Positions 27,733 through 36,806 of a DNA stretch of 64,000 nt are shown here, in pieces. The notes below the pieces were generated by a model. The model was given only the letters and a program-made list of their open reading frames with translations, made no database searches and was not told where the DNA came from. A program made the translations under genes and the position numbers. The stretch's first letter is position 1; each line of letters opens with the position of its first letter. This DNA is from Saprospiraceae bacterium (GTDB lineage Bacteria; Bacteroidota; Bacteroidia; Chitinophagales; Saprospiraceae), in the NCBI GenBank assembly GCA_020630435.1, contig JAHDBJ010000001.1, positions 248,001-312,000 of the forward strand, in the 5' to 3' direction.

Positions 27733-28794
27733 ATGTCTTTTATTATAAGTGGAATCCAGCAAATGGGAGTTGGTGTAAAAGATGCCCCAGAAGCATGGAA
27801 ATGGTATCGTAGATACTTTGAAGCCAATGTTCCTGTCTTTCAGGATGAGGCAGTTGCGGATTTGATGTTGCCTTATACGGGCGGAGAACCTCGCAAACGA
27901 TTTGCAATCCTTGCCTTAAATATGCAAGGTGGTGGTGGTTTTGAGATATGGCAATATAAAAGCCGTGTTCCTCAACCGCCTTCATTTGATATTCAATTGG
28001 GAGATCTAGGAATTTTTGCTTGTAAAATCAAGTGTCGAAACATAGAAGCTACCTATCAATTTTATGAAAAAGAGGGAGTCGAAATTTTATCTCCTATTGA
28101 TAGAGATGTTCCCAATAGCCCACATTTTTATATTAAAGATCCTTATGGAAATGTTTTCCAAATTGTAGAATCTCACAATTGGTTTGCCCAAAAAACAGGG
28201 AAGCGTTCTGGGGGGACTTATGGTGCAATAATTGGAGTTAGTGATATTGATAAATCATTACCCTTATATACGGACATTCTAGGATACAATAAAGTGATAT
28301 ATGACCAAACAGCACAATTTCCCTATTTGAAAAACCTTGCAGGAGGAAATAAAAAATTCCGACGGGTAGTACTAGAACATAGTAAGGAAAGAGAGGGTGC
28401 ATTTAGTAAATTGCTAGGAAAAAGCCAGATTGAATTAGTACAAGCAATGGATTATACACCAAAGAAAATTTTTGAAAATCGGTTTTGGGGCGATTTGGGA
28501 TTCATTCATTTGTGTTTTGATATAAATGGGATGGACGAATTAGAAGCAAAATGTAAAGCAGCAGGGCATCCTTTTACAGTTGATAGCAAAAATAGTTTTG
28601 ATATGGGAGAAGCAGCAGGGCGTTTTACTTATATTGAAGATGCTGATGGTACATTGATAGAGTTTGTAGAAACACACAAAGTGCCCATCCTCAAAAAAAT
28701 TGGCTGGTACTTGAATCTTAAAAATAGAAATCCTCGTAAGCCGCTACCCCGTTGGATGTTAAAAGCTATGGGACTAAACCAAGTAAAAGATTAA
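27733..28794 (+). CDS. double VOC-domain protein (glyoxalase/dioxygenase superfamily)
   Basis: 353 residues with two vicinal-oxygen-chelate modules: residues about 5-150 (QMGVGVKDAPEAWKWYRR ... HFYIKDPYGNVFQIVESH) and about 160-320 (GAIIGVSDIDKSLPLYTDIL ... GFIHLCFDINGMDEL ... DADGTLIEFVETHK). His and Glu at the second module's ends fit metal ligands. Length and two-module layout resemble 4-hydroxyphenylpyruvate dioxygenase, but its C-terminal signature is missing. Stop codons of this gene and the next overlap as TTAA. Confidence 0.8.
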   Translation: MSFIISGIQQMGVGVKDAPEAWKWYRRYFEANVPVFQDEAVADLMLPYTGGEPRKRFAILALNMQGGGGFEIWQYKSRVPQPPSFDIQLGDLGIFACKIKCRNIEATYQFYEKEGVEILSPIDRDVPNSPHFYIKDPYGNVFQIVESHNWFAQKTGKRSGGTYGAIIGVSDIDKSLPLYTDILGYNKVIYDQTAQFPYLKNLAGGNKKFRRVVLEHSKEREGAFSKLLGKSQIELVQAMDYTPKKIFENRFWGDLGFIHLCFDINGMDELEAKCKAAGHPFTVDSKNSFDMGEAAGRFTYIEDADGTLIEFVETHKVPILKKIGWYLNLKNRNPRKPLPRWMLKAMGLNQVKD

Positions 28795-31346
28795 TCTTTT
28801 TCTTGATAATAAAAATTAAAAATAGGAACATCAACTACGGCATTTAATCCCAATCGCCAAGCGTTTTGTGCCGTCTTGATACCTTGAATTTCTACGGTTC
28901 TTAGATCAGGGGTATATTGAAAGCCTGCCATTACAGAAACGGGCATTTTTCGAAAGCCCCAAGTAGCATATGCACCAGGCGAAAGGACTTGTGACCATTT
29001 TACATCTTCTGGAAATCCACTCAATTCGTCCGACCATCGGTAACTAAAGGCTGCGCCAATGTCTATAACAGGGATAAAGATTGAGAAAGAATGTTCTTTG
29101 CGTTTGCTAAATAATTTTTTATCACCCCAACTTAATGCGAACCCAATAGGAGCCGTTACGCCTGATACCCATCCCTGATTTTCGATTCCTCCAACTTCAA
29201 ATTCATTACCAGTATAAAGTCCAGGGAAAGCATTTAAATCAATGCTGGTTTTGGCTCGACGTTTCATGCTATACGAGCCAATTGGTAGAGCATAACGGTC
29301 TAAGATTCCTTTAATTTGAACAGAATTTTGAGCAGATAAAACATCAACCATAAAACCACCATAAAAGGCGATGTTTTTGATAGTACTCTTTAGGATTTCT
29401 AATCTTCGCTTTTTAGTTTCTAATTTTTCGATATTGATATCCTGTTTAGAAGACAATGTTGCTATTTCTGTCTCTAGACTAGATACCCGTTCTTCAAAAA
29501 CAGGCTCAAATGCTTGCATGGCATTAAGTAGTAATTGACCGTAATCTTGTTCCTTGGTAGCTTGTATTGCTAGTAATAGATGTTTGCCCATTGGTTGATA
29601 AATTAAATGAAATTTATCCTTATAGTACTCATCAGGATGACTAAAATATTTTAGGCGAAAGCCAAATTCTGTCATATCCATTAAAATATCGGTTAATTCC
29701 ATATAATACTCATGCAGCCCTCGTTGTTGACCTGTTTCTATTGCGTTCTTATTAATGACAGTTAATAATTCTTCTTGCTTTTTAAAACGATTAAGTATAT
29801 AAACAAAGCGACCAATATTTTTTGCAAACGCATCATGTTTAGTGCTAATCAATTCGCTTATAGGACTTCCCTTTATTTTTACAGAATCAAAAAAATCTTT
29901 ATGTTCATAGTAGAGGAATGCAACTAGGTATTTTGTACCATTATCATTTAATGTTCTAAAAATATCTAGGGGAATAAAATCATTGCTTAAATTGTATTTG
30001 TCTTTACGATTTCTAACATTATGTGCTAACATATTTAAACCCATTACTGAAAGGCCTATTTCATCTTCTACCCCTCCTAGGTTCTCATCTAATTCAACTA
30101 ATATTTCCCCTAGAGGTGTTTCATCAAGAGCTTTGTTCATTAGGTGATATGCTAAACGGAAGGATTTAATGGATTGGGATTTTTTTAAATGGATATAATT
30201 CGTATCAGTTACAATGAGTGATTCAAAATTGGGAATTAAATTATAGACATCATTTTGAAAAGATTCTACCCATAGTTCTCCCATCGAAGGAATTTTAAAA
30301 AGATCTTGATTTTTTAATAAATAATAGGTATCAGGAAAGAGGATTTGCATTTCATTAGATTCCTCTATTTTTCCTAGAAATTTATCAAAAAAAGCAACAG
30401 TTAGCTCCCCTTTTACTCTATCAACTAGAAACTGAGCAACAGCATCGATCATCTGAGTGGAAAAACCAAGAGGAGCAACGGATGTAGTTGGCTGGTCAAT
30501 AGTTGTATTTAGAGAAGGAGAGCTTACAACACTGTATGGTGTAGGGACTGTATTTGCCCCGAAATTTTGAATTGCCCAAATATCGTTTAAAACACCAATC
30601 ATTCTATCTTCTCCATTTTGATAGATGGCAATTAGATTTTTATCCGTATTAAAAATAGAGTTGTCTTTATAATTATATTTGTCTACAACTTGAACTCCTT
30701 GTACGGTTTTATAAATTTTACCATCTAAAGCATTGAAATAAGCAGCAGGTTCTATGGAAAAAGTTTCATTTTCAAAACTATGAAAACCACCTGTAATAGG
30801 ATTATAAACAGCTACTAGAGGGGTTTCATAAGTGATTTCAAGGGGTAATTGAGTATTAGGGTCAATACAATCTAATTTATTATTGGTAATTAAATCGGTA
30901 AATCCATAATCTGTTTTATCAAATTGGGCAATGGGTATATTTTCAATAACATTATAAAAAACGGAAGTGGTATCAATGAAAGGGCTTGTAGTAATGATTA
31001 AAGGTTTGGAGGATTGTTTTACATATTTATCAAATTCTTCTAGGTGTAGTGTTTTAATATTTTCAGCAAAGGGATTTTGTAAAAAACGATCCATATTTAC
31101 AATTACATCCCTTGCAAAACGATAGTTTTTTTTCCCTGTTTTTTGGAAATAAATATCATAACCTTGAGGGTTTTTCTGTTCAGCAATACCTTGGAGTTTA
31201 GTTTGTTTCTGTTCAGAAAGTTGTGAAAAAAAATAACTATAGTTAGCAAGATTGTCTTGAATATCTTTGGCATCCCAAAAGGCATTTTGAGCTTTTAAAG
31301 TAAGAGAAGCCATCAGGAAGATGGAGAAGATGATTTTCATTTTCAT
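28791..31346 (-). CDS. large secreted protein of unknown function, 851 aa
   Basis: Signal peptide MKMKIIFSIFLMASLTLKAQ. A long mixed domain follows (about residues 20-630) with no motif I recognise, then a coiled coil near 640-675 (RVSSLETEIATLSSKQ, EKLETKKRRLEILK). The C-terminal ~150 residues are Gly/aromatic-rich beta strands (FPGLYTGNEFEVGGIENQGW, APIGFALSWGDKK, IPVIDIGAAFSYRW, LSPGAYATWGFRKMPVSVMAGF) ending in FNFYYQEKD, as in an outer-membrane beta barrel. Probably an outer-membrane protein with a large periplasmic or surface part. Confidence 0.7.
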   Translation of the reverse strand: MKMKIIFSIFLMASLTLKAQNAFWDAKDIQDNLANYSYFFSQLSEQKQTKLQGIAEQKNPQGYDIYFQKTGKKNYRFARDVIVNMDRFLQNPFAENIKTLHLEEFDKYVKQSSKPLIITTSPFIDTTSVFYNVIENIPIAQFDKTDYGFTDLITNNKLDCIDPNTQLPLEITYETPLVAVYNPITGGFHSFENETFSIEPAAYFNALDGKIYKTVQGVQVVDKYNYKDNSIFNTDKNLIAIYQNGEDRMIGVLNDIWAIQNFGANTVPTPYSVVSSPSLNTTIDQPTTSVAPLGFSTQMIDAVAQFLVDRVKGELTVAFFDKFLGKIEESNEMQILFPDTYYLLKNQDLFKIPSMGELWVESFQNDVYNLIPNFESLIVTDTNYIHLKKSQSIKSFRLAYHLMNKALDETPLGEILVELDENLGGVEDEIGLSVMGLNMLAHNVRNRKDKYNLSNDFIPLDIFRTLNDNGTKYLVAFLYYEHKDFFDSVKIKGSPISELISTKHDAFAKNIGRFVYILNRFKKQEELLTVINKNAIETGQQRGLHEYYMELTDILMDMTEFGFRLKYFSHPDEYYKDKFHLIYQPMGKHLLLAIQATKEQDYGQLLLNAMQAFEPVFEERVSSLETEIATLSSKQDINIEKLETKKRRLEILKSTIKNIAFYGGFMVDVLSAQNSVQIKGILDRYALPIGSYSMKRRAKTSIDLNAFPGLYTGNEFEVGGIENQGWVSGVTAPIGFALSWGDKKLFSKRKEHSFSIFIPVIDIGAAFSYRWSDELSGFPEDVKWSQVLSPGAYATWGFRKMPVSVMAGFQYTPDLRTVEIQGIKTAQNAWRLGLNAVVDVPIFNFYYQEKD

Positions 31347-31489
31347 TGGAGTTCTTTTTATGTATATTTAAAAATACACGTAGTTTTTTTGGAAAATGTC
31401 TCTTCAAATTACAAAAAATCAGAAACATCTGATTATTCAGCGTTTGAATCTGCATAAAATATGAATCCAATCGTTATAAAATTCTAGTA

Positions 31490-31527
31490 ATAAAAATCCC
31501 CGTATCAAAATAAAATTGATACAGGGA
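31490..31527 (-). terminator. intrinsic terminator after citrate synthase
   Basis: On the minus strand a 12-bp stem (31527-31516 / 31508-31497, one G-U pair) with a 7-nt loop is followed by a T-rich tail. It lies 31 bp beyond the gltA stop. Confidence 0.75.
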
Positions 31528-31558
31528 ATATATTTTTTTTAAAATCACCTTATTTTAT

Positions 31559-32881
31559 CTACGCTTTTTGATTAACTTGTTCTGCAAGATAATTTCTTAC
31601 CCATTCTGTGGTCACTGATTTTGGTCGCTCTAATGGGAAATTATAGGCTCTAGACCAGCATAAAGATGCTAAAACGCCCAAAGCTCTAGAGACACCAAAT
31701 AAAACAGTATAGAAACTATATTCTTTCATCCCATAATGTACTAGTAATGCACCTGAGTGGGCATCTACATTAGGCCAAGGATTCTTAACTTTACCCAATC
31801 CTTCCAAAATAGGAGGAACAACCTCGAAAGTTTTCCATACTACATTAATAATATCTGAATCGTGGATATATTCTTGAGCAAAAGCCTTTTGGGCTACGAA
31901 GCGAGGATCTGGGCGTCGAAGAACAGCATGACCATAACCAGGAATTACCTTTCCTGCATTAAGAGTATTATTGACATACTCTGCGATTTGTTCTTTTGTA
32001 GGTTGTTGAGTACCTAGCACATCTAACATATGAAATACCCACTTTATAACCTCTTGATTGGCTAAGCCATGTAAAGGACCAGCCAATGCACACATTGCAG
32101 AACTAAAAGACAAGTAGGCATCACTTAAAGTAGAACCAACTAAATGCGTCGTATGAGCAGAAGCATTACCTCCTTCGTGGTCAGCATGAATCGTTAAGTA
32201 TAGACGCATTAAACTTTTGAAGTCAGGTTTATTGATTCCTAACATATGTGCAAAATTCCCGCCCCAATCCAAAGATATATCAGGATTGATATGGTCTCCA
32301 TTATGATAAGTTCTACGATATATATAAGCAGCGATACGAGGTAATTTCGCTATAAGATTCATAGAATCTTCATATGTAGCGTCCCAGTACTCATACTTGT
32401 TCATCCCCTCAGCATACCTTCTAGAGAAGATACTTTCAGTTTGCATAGAGTTAATGGCAGTTATAAACTGAGTCATTGGATGTGTCGTAATCGGAAGTGC
32501 ATTTAACACCTTATAGGTATGATCAGGAATATTACTCCTCCTTTTCCACTGATCTTGAAGGTATTTTACTTGCTCTTCAGTAGGAATTTCACCAACTAAC
32601 ATTAGCCAAAAAATACCTTCTGGCAATGGCTCTCGACCGCCCTTTGCTTTAGGGAGTAAATTTTTTAATTCAGGAATTGAATGCCCTCTAAAACGAATGC
32701 CTTCAATAGGGTCTAAATGTGAGGTTTCCCAGATCATACTTTTTACACCTCGCATTCCTCCAAAAACTTGCCCTAGTGAAACATCGTCAACTTTTACAGT
32801 AGCATTTTCTTTTCTTAGTGTTTTTATATCCTTAGATAAAACCTCAATTTTTTGTTGAAGTTTCTGTTTAAGCGGATCCAT
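31559..32881 (-). CDS. gltA: citrate synthase, long mitochondrial-type
   Basis: 440 residues. Condenses oxaloacetate and acetyl-CoA to citrate. The catalytic residues are in LTIHADHEGGNASAHT (His about residue 234), GYGHAVLR (His about 317) and PNVDAHSGALL (Asp about 373). Blocks such as LVGSTLSDAYLSFSSAMCAL and AGPLHGLANQEVIKW, and the N-terminal extension with VFGGMRGVKSMIWETSHLDP, match the eukaryotic mitochondrial enzymes far better than E. coli GltA. Long-type enzymes are normally dimeric and not NADH-inhibited (family knowledge). Own terminator, so monocistronic. Confidence 0.96.
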   Translation of the reverse strand: MDPLKQKLQQKIEVLSKDIKTLRKENATVKVDDVSLGQVFGGMRGVKSMIWETSHLDPIEGIRFRGHSIPELKNLLPKAKGGREPLPEGIFWLMLVGEIPTEEQVKYLQDQWKRRSNIPDHTYKVLNALPITTHPMTQFITAINSMQTESIFSRRYAEGMNKYEYWDATYEDSMNLIAKLPRIAAYIYRRTYHNGDHINPDISLDWGGNFAHMLGINKPDFKSLMRLYLTIHADHEGGNASAHTTHLVGSTLSDAYLSFSSAMCALAGPLHGLANQEVIKWVFHMLDVLGTQQPTKEQIAEYVNNTLNAGKVIPGYGHAVLRRPDPRFVAQKAFAQEYIHDSDIINVVWKTFEVVPPILEGLGKVKNPWPNVDAHSGALLVHYGMKEYSFYTVLFGVSRALGVLASLCWSRAYNFPLERPKSVTTEWVRNYLAEQVNQKA

Positions 32882-33272
32882 CTTCTAATTTGAATTTTAA
32901 TTGTGAACCAAACTTCTTTATGCCTTCTAAATTACATAAAGAACAATGGTGCAAATTTAGCAAAAATTCGCTAGAAAAAAAGATGCAGAAGAATTAAAAC
33001 CTATAGACTTGAAAAAGACTTATGACGGTTTTATGTTTTAACACCTTGATTAACAGGCGATAAAATAGGTATTTGTAATTTGAGACTTGAAAAAGATGGA
33101 TAGATTTTAAAGATTAATTATTTTAGATATTTTCTTAAATTAATATTATTCTATGGAACATCATTATTTTATTATCTAGCATTAGAAAATAAATCTTATT
33201 AATTTTGTAATATTAAAATAATTGTTGCTAATAGCAATTAGATTTTATTTGCCTAACCAATACCACCATATT
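32882..33272. other. intergenic region between gltA and phhA
   Basis: 391 bp of divergent upstream DNA. It holds a minus-strand TAAATTTG box (32959-32952), a candidate -7 element for gltA that lacks a TTG at -33. No clear TAnnTTTG box faces the hydroxylase. No small gene seen. Confidence 0.5.
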
Positions 33273-34019
33273 ATGATTCAAGAGTATGAAAAATATACAG
33301 CAGAAGACCATGAAGTGTGGTCAAAGTTGTATAATGATCAAATGCGGCATTTGCCAGATATATCAACGAGTGCCTATCTAGAAGGCATTCGTCGCTGTGG
33401 ATTTAAGTCTGATAAAGTACCCAATTTTAATAGGATTAATGAAGCCTTAAAAGATTTAACAGGATGGAAAGTTTATGTTGTTCCAGGATTAATTCCTCAA
33501 AAACCATTTTTTGAACATCTTTCTAGAAAAGAATTTCCAGCGACAACTTGGTTACGTTCTAAAGAAGATTTAGATTACACACCTGAACCAGATATGTTTC
33601 ATGATGTCTTTGGTCATATTCCCATGCTATCTGAACCATTCTTTTGTGATTTTTTGAACGGTTTAAGCAAGATTGCGCTTAAAAATATTGAAAATGAAAA
33701 TGCTGTAAAACTCATTTCTAGATTGTATTGGTATACCGTAGAGTTTGGTTTAATTAAAGAAGATGAAGAAGTTAAAATATATGGAGCTGGTATACTTTCT
33801 TCTCCAGGAGAATCTCTACATAGTGTTCAAGCATTTGAAAAACATGAACCATATGATCCACAAAAAATATTAGATTCAAACTATAATATTAGTGACTTTC
33901 AAGCTCAGTATTTTGTGATTGAGTCTTATGAGCAATTATTTAATAGTTTAGGAGAAATAGAGTCAATTATTGACAGATATGTTTTGGAAGGAATTGTTGT
34001 AGAGTCTTATACAAAATAA
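33273..34019 (+). CDS. phhA: aromatic amino acid hydroxylase (phenylalanine 4-monooxygenase type)
   Basis: 248 residues from ATG 33273; a TTG at 33222 would add 17 residues that do not match the family start (QEYEKYTAEDHEVW). Iron ligands are in DMFHDVFGHIPML (two His) and WYTVEFGLI (Glu). Also typical: WKVYVVPGLIPQKPFFEHLSRKEFPATTW and GAGILSSPGESLHS. A tetrahydropterin-dependent enzyme converting phenylalanine to tyrosine; tyrosine or tryptophan specificity cannot be excluded. It lacks the eukaryotic regulatory domain, as bacterial forms do. Confidence 0.93.
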   Translation: MIQEYEKYTAEDHEVWSKLYNDQMRHLPDISTSAYLEGIRRCGFKSDKVPNFNRINEALKDLTGWKVYVVPGLIPQKPFFEHLSRKEFPATTWLRSKEDLDYTPEPDMFHDVFGHIPMLSEPFFCDFLNGLSKIALKNIENENAVKLISRLYWYTVEFGLIKEDEEVKIYGAGILSSPGESLHSVQAFEKHEPYDPQKILDSNYNISDFQAQYFVIESYEQLFNSLGEIESIIDRYVLEGIVVESYTK

Positions 34020-34042
34020 TTAGAGTATTTAGAAAACAAAAA

Positions 34043-34146
34043 GCGACTTAGTGTCGTTCCTAAGTCGCCACTCGTTCTATTTTATTTATACCTTTCGGTA
34101 AAACCCTATTAACTAACCTACATAAAATCTGAACGAGTAATTTTTT
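34043..34146 (+). promoter_or_regulatory. structured intergenic segment (nested hairpins, T run)
   Basis: GCGACTTAG (34043-34051) pairs with CTAAGTCGC (34060-34068). Next, ACTCGTTC (34070-34077) pairs with GAACGAGT (34131-34138) around a 53-nt region holding a small TACC/GGTA stem, and TTTTTT follows. It may end phhA transcription or be a structured leader of the NlpC lipoprotein gene that starts at 34168. Confidence 0.5.
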
Positions 34147-34167
34147 GATTTTCAAATTTTTGAACCT

Positions 34168-34680
34168 ATGTATTCAAACGGATTTTTGAGGTTTTTGTTG
34201 CCTTTTGGTATGGCTTTTTTGATTTCTTCTTGTGGTATTTTTAAAAAAAATAATACTTCAACAAATTCTAAAACTAGTGAGAATAGCCTTAGAGAAGGAA
34301 TTGTCAGTTATGGTAAAAAATATCTAGGTACAGACTATGTATATGGGGGAAAAACACCTAAAGGATTTGATTGTTCTGGCTTTACAGCTCATGTTTATAA
34401 AAAATATAATATTTTTTTAGAAGCTGGTTCAAAAGCACAGTCAATACAGGGCAGAAAAATACCTGTTAAATCTGTTAAAACAGGAGATTTAATCTTTTTT
34501 ACAAAGAAAAAAAGAGGAAAATATATTAACCATGTTTCCATTGTAGTTTCTAATACCAACGAAGGAATTTCGGTTATTCATAGTACTTCTAGAGGGGTTG
34601 TGATCGATAATATCACAAACTCATCTTATTGGTATCCTAGAATATTATTTGCAAAAGATGTAACCAATATAAAGTTATAA
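34168..34680 (+). CDS. NlpC/P60 family lipoprotein (cell wall endopeptidase)
   Basis: 170 residues. Lipoprotein signal with lipobox ISSCG (Cys about residue 22), a short Lys/Asn/Ser linker, then the NlpC/P60 cysteine peptidase: KYLGTDYVYGGKTPKGFDCSGF (catalytic Cys about residue 70), KTGDLIFFTKKK, and NHVSIVVSN (catalytic His). These enzymes cut peptide stems of peptidoglycan, and the lipid anchor puts it at the periplasmic face of an envelope membrane. Ends 1 bp from the convergent trpG stop. Confidence 0.93.
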   Translation: MYSNGFLRFLLPFGMAFLISSCGIFKKNNTSTNSKTSENSLREGIVSYGKKYLGTDYVYGGKTPKGFDCSGFTAHVYKKYNIFLEAGSKAQSIQGRKIPVKSVKTGDLIFFTKKKRGKYINHVSIVVSNTNEGISVIHSTSRGVVIDNITNSSYWYPRILFAKDVTNIKL

Positions 34681-34681
34681 A

Positions 34682-35257
34682 TTATCCGTTTTGTAACCAG
34701 TTATCAACCATCTTTATTCCATGCTCTGTTAATACAGATTCAGGATGAAACTGAACGCCCCTTACATCATAGCTTTTGTGTTTGATTGCCATGATTTGTT
34801 GGTCTTCATCTGTAGCCGTAATGACTAAATCGGCATTTAGTTTTTGAGGATGAATAACCCATGAATGATAACGTCCCGCTGTGAATTCTTTAGGAATATC
34901 TTTGAATAGGATGTCTTTTTCCTTTGTAAGAATTGTCTTCATAGGTAAACCATGTAGAACAGTATCTAAATTTGATAACTCTGAACCAAAAGCTTCTCCG
35001 ATTGCTTGATGCCCCAAACAAACACCAAAGATTGATTTAGAGGAAGCATACTGTTTTATTAATTGGGGCATAATGCCTGCTTCTTCGGGAATTCCAGGAC
35101 CAGGAGAAAGTAATATTTTATCATAATTATCAACAGTATTGAGACTGATTTGGTCATTTCTATAAATATCTAGAGCATCATTATAGCCTAATGCTCGAAT
35201 GATATGTACTAGGTTGTATGTAAATGAGTCGTAATTATCAAGAACTAGTATTTTCAT
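34682..35257 (-). CDS. trpG: anthranilate synthase component II (glutamine amidotransferase)
   Basis: 191 residues, class I glutamine amidotransferase. LDNYDSFTYNLVHI at the start, LSPGPGIPEEAG, the nucleophile in FGVCLGHQAIGEAFG (Cys about residue 78), and the His/Glu pair in VQFHPESVLTEHG. Supplies ammonia to TrpE for anthranilate. It could also serve p-aminobenzoate synthase, but it lies 56 bp downstream of trpE on the same strand and the pair has a trp attenuator, so tryptophan synthesis is its main role. Confidence 0.95.
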   Translation of the reverse strand: MKILVLDNYDSFTYNLVHIIRALGYNDALDIYRNDQISLNTVDNYDKILLSPGPGIPEEAGIMPQLIKQYASSKSIFGVCLGHQAIGEAFGSELSNLDTVLHGLPMKTILTKEKDILFKDIPKEFTAGRYHSWVIHPQKLNADLVITATDEDQQIMAIKHKSYDVRGVQFHPESVLTEHGIKMVDNWLQNG

Positions 35258-35313
35258 TTTTGTGATTTATACTAATGTTTAAAACAGTAGAGAAAATTAT
35301 TATTTAGAAGGGA

Positions 35314-36708
35314 TTAGAGTTGTTCTGCAAGTTCCATTGCTTTACGCAATGCTCTAAGTTTATTATTGACTTCTTCAAGTTCACTATGAATATCTGATTT
35401 AATAACCACTCCTGCTCCTGCTTGATAATGCAGTTCGTTATTATTACTTAAAAATGAACGAATCATAATTGCATGATTGAAATTACCATTAAAACCTAAA
35501 TATCCGATACAACCACCATAAAAATTGCGATTGCGATTTTCATAACGATTGATCAATTCCATTGCCTTATATTTAGGCGCACCTGAAAGTGTTCCAGCAG
35601 GGAAAGTATCCGCTACAAGTTGTAGGGGATTAGCATTTTCAATCTCTCCAGTTACTTTTGAAACTAAGTGAATAACATGAGAGTAAAACTGAACTTCTCG
35701 ATAAGTTTCTACAACCACATTTTTACCATGGCGACTTAAATCGTTTCGAGCTAGATCGACGAGCATTACGTGTTCTGAGTTTTCTTTGGGATCTTTGGCT
35801 AATCGGGCAGCTAACTCTGCATCGGCTTTATCGTCTCCAGTTCTTTTAAAAGTACCAGCTATTGGGTGAATACTTGCTTTACCATTTCCTATCACAATTT
35901 GTGCTTCAGGCGAAGAGCCAAATAATTTGAAAGAGCCGTAATCAAAATAGAATAAATATGGTGACGGGTTGATGGCCCTTAATGCTCGATAGACATTAAA
36001 TTCATCTCCTTTGAATTTTGTATTGAATCTTCTTGATAGGACGATTTGAAATACGTCTCCTCGTTGACAATGATCTTTACCTTTTTGCAGAATTTCTAGA
36101 AATTCTTCGTTACTAACATTAGAAGATTCGTTATCAATTCTTGAAAAATGGAAGGTTGTATTCGTGTTAAGATTAATAAAATCTTCGATAGTATCAATTC
36201 GACTTTCTTCTCCCTCTAAATGATGTTCGAAGATATATAGTTCATTATTAAAATGATTAATAGCTATAATATAACGATAAGCATGATATAAAATATCAGG
36301 AATTTTATCTGTCGCCGTATCTTGTATCTCTAAAGTCTCATAATGTCGAATAGCATCATAAGCTTGATAGCCAAAAAGCCCATTACTAATAAATTTATAA
36401 TCGTGTTCTTCTATTTCAAATTTGACGATAAAATCGCCTAATTTTTGAATAATATTATCTGAAGAACTTATTGTTGATTTTAGCTCTTTACCATCAGGGA
36501 AAATTTGGCTAAGTTCATTGTTTTTTAATTCAAACTTAGCAATAGGATCGCAACAGATGTAGGAGAATGAATTTTCATTACCATGATAGTCCGAACTTTC
36601 TAAGAGTAAACTATTGGCAAATTTATCTCTAAGTCGTAAGTAAATGCTTACAGGAGTAACGGTATCGGATAAGCGTTTTTTTACTTTTGTTTTAAGTATA
36701 TATTTCAT
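35314..36708 (-). CDS. trpE: anthranilate synthase component I
   Basis: 464 residues. Converts chorismate plus ammonia to anthranilate. The tryptophan feedback site is visible as LLLESSDYHG near residue 35. Catalytic blocks: FQIVLSRRFNT, INPSPYLFYFDYG, LFGSSPEAQI, HPIAGTFKRTG, LVDLARNDLSRHG and FPAGTLSGAPKYKAMELI. It is the first gene after the attenuator and is followed by trpG; the remaining trp genes are not in this window. Confidence 0.96.
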   Translation of the reverse strand: MKYILKTKVKKRLSDTVTPVSIYLRLRDKFANSLLLESSDYHGNENSFSYICCDPIAKFELKNNELSQIFPDGKELKSTISSSDNIIQKLGDFIVKFEIEEHDYKFISNGLFGYQAYDAIRHYETLEIQDTATDKIPDILYHAYRYIIAINHFNNELYIFEHHLEGEESRIDTIEDFINLNTNTTFHFSRIDNESSNVSNEEFLEILQKGKDHCQRGDVFQIVLSRRFNTKFKGDEFNVYRALRAINPSPYLFYFDYGSFKLFGSSPEAQIVIGNGKASIHPIAGTFKRTGDDKADAELAARLAKDPKENSEHVMLVDLARNDLSRHGKNVVVETYREVQFYSHVIHLVSKVTGEIENANPLQLVADTFPAGTLSGAPKYKAMELINRYENRNRNFYGGCIGYLGFNGNFNHAIMIRSFLSNNNELHYQAGAGVVIKSDIHSELEEVNNKLRALRKAMELAEQL

Positions 36709-36737
36709 AGCTTTATTCGACTTTTTTTCTACTAAAT

Positions 36738-36770
36738 AAAAAAAGGTCTGCGAAAAGCAGACCTTTTTTT
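36738..36770 (-). terminator. trp attenuator terminator hairpin
   Basis: A perfect 14-bp stem (36770-36757 / 36751-36738) with loop TTTTC on the minus strand, followed by a T-rich stretch, 30 bp before the trpE ATG. It is the terminator (3:4) hairpin of the leader region. Confidence 0.92.
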
Positions 36771-36806
36771 GAATAATTTTTTATCAAAAAAGATGCTTTT
36801 CACATA

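Noticed and set aside
27733-28794. 4-hydroxyphenylpyruvate dioxygenase call for the double VOC protein
   Set aside because: Size and two-module layout fit, but the characteristic HPPD C-terminal motif is missing, so only the superfamily is claimed.
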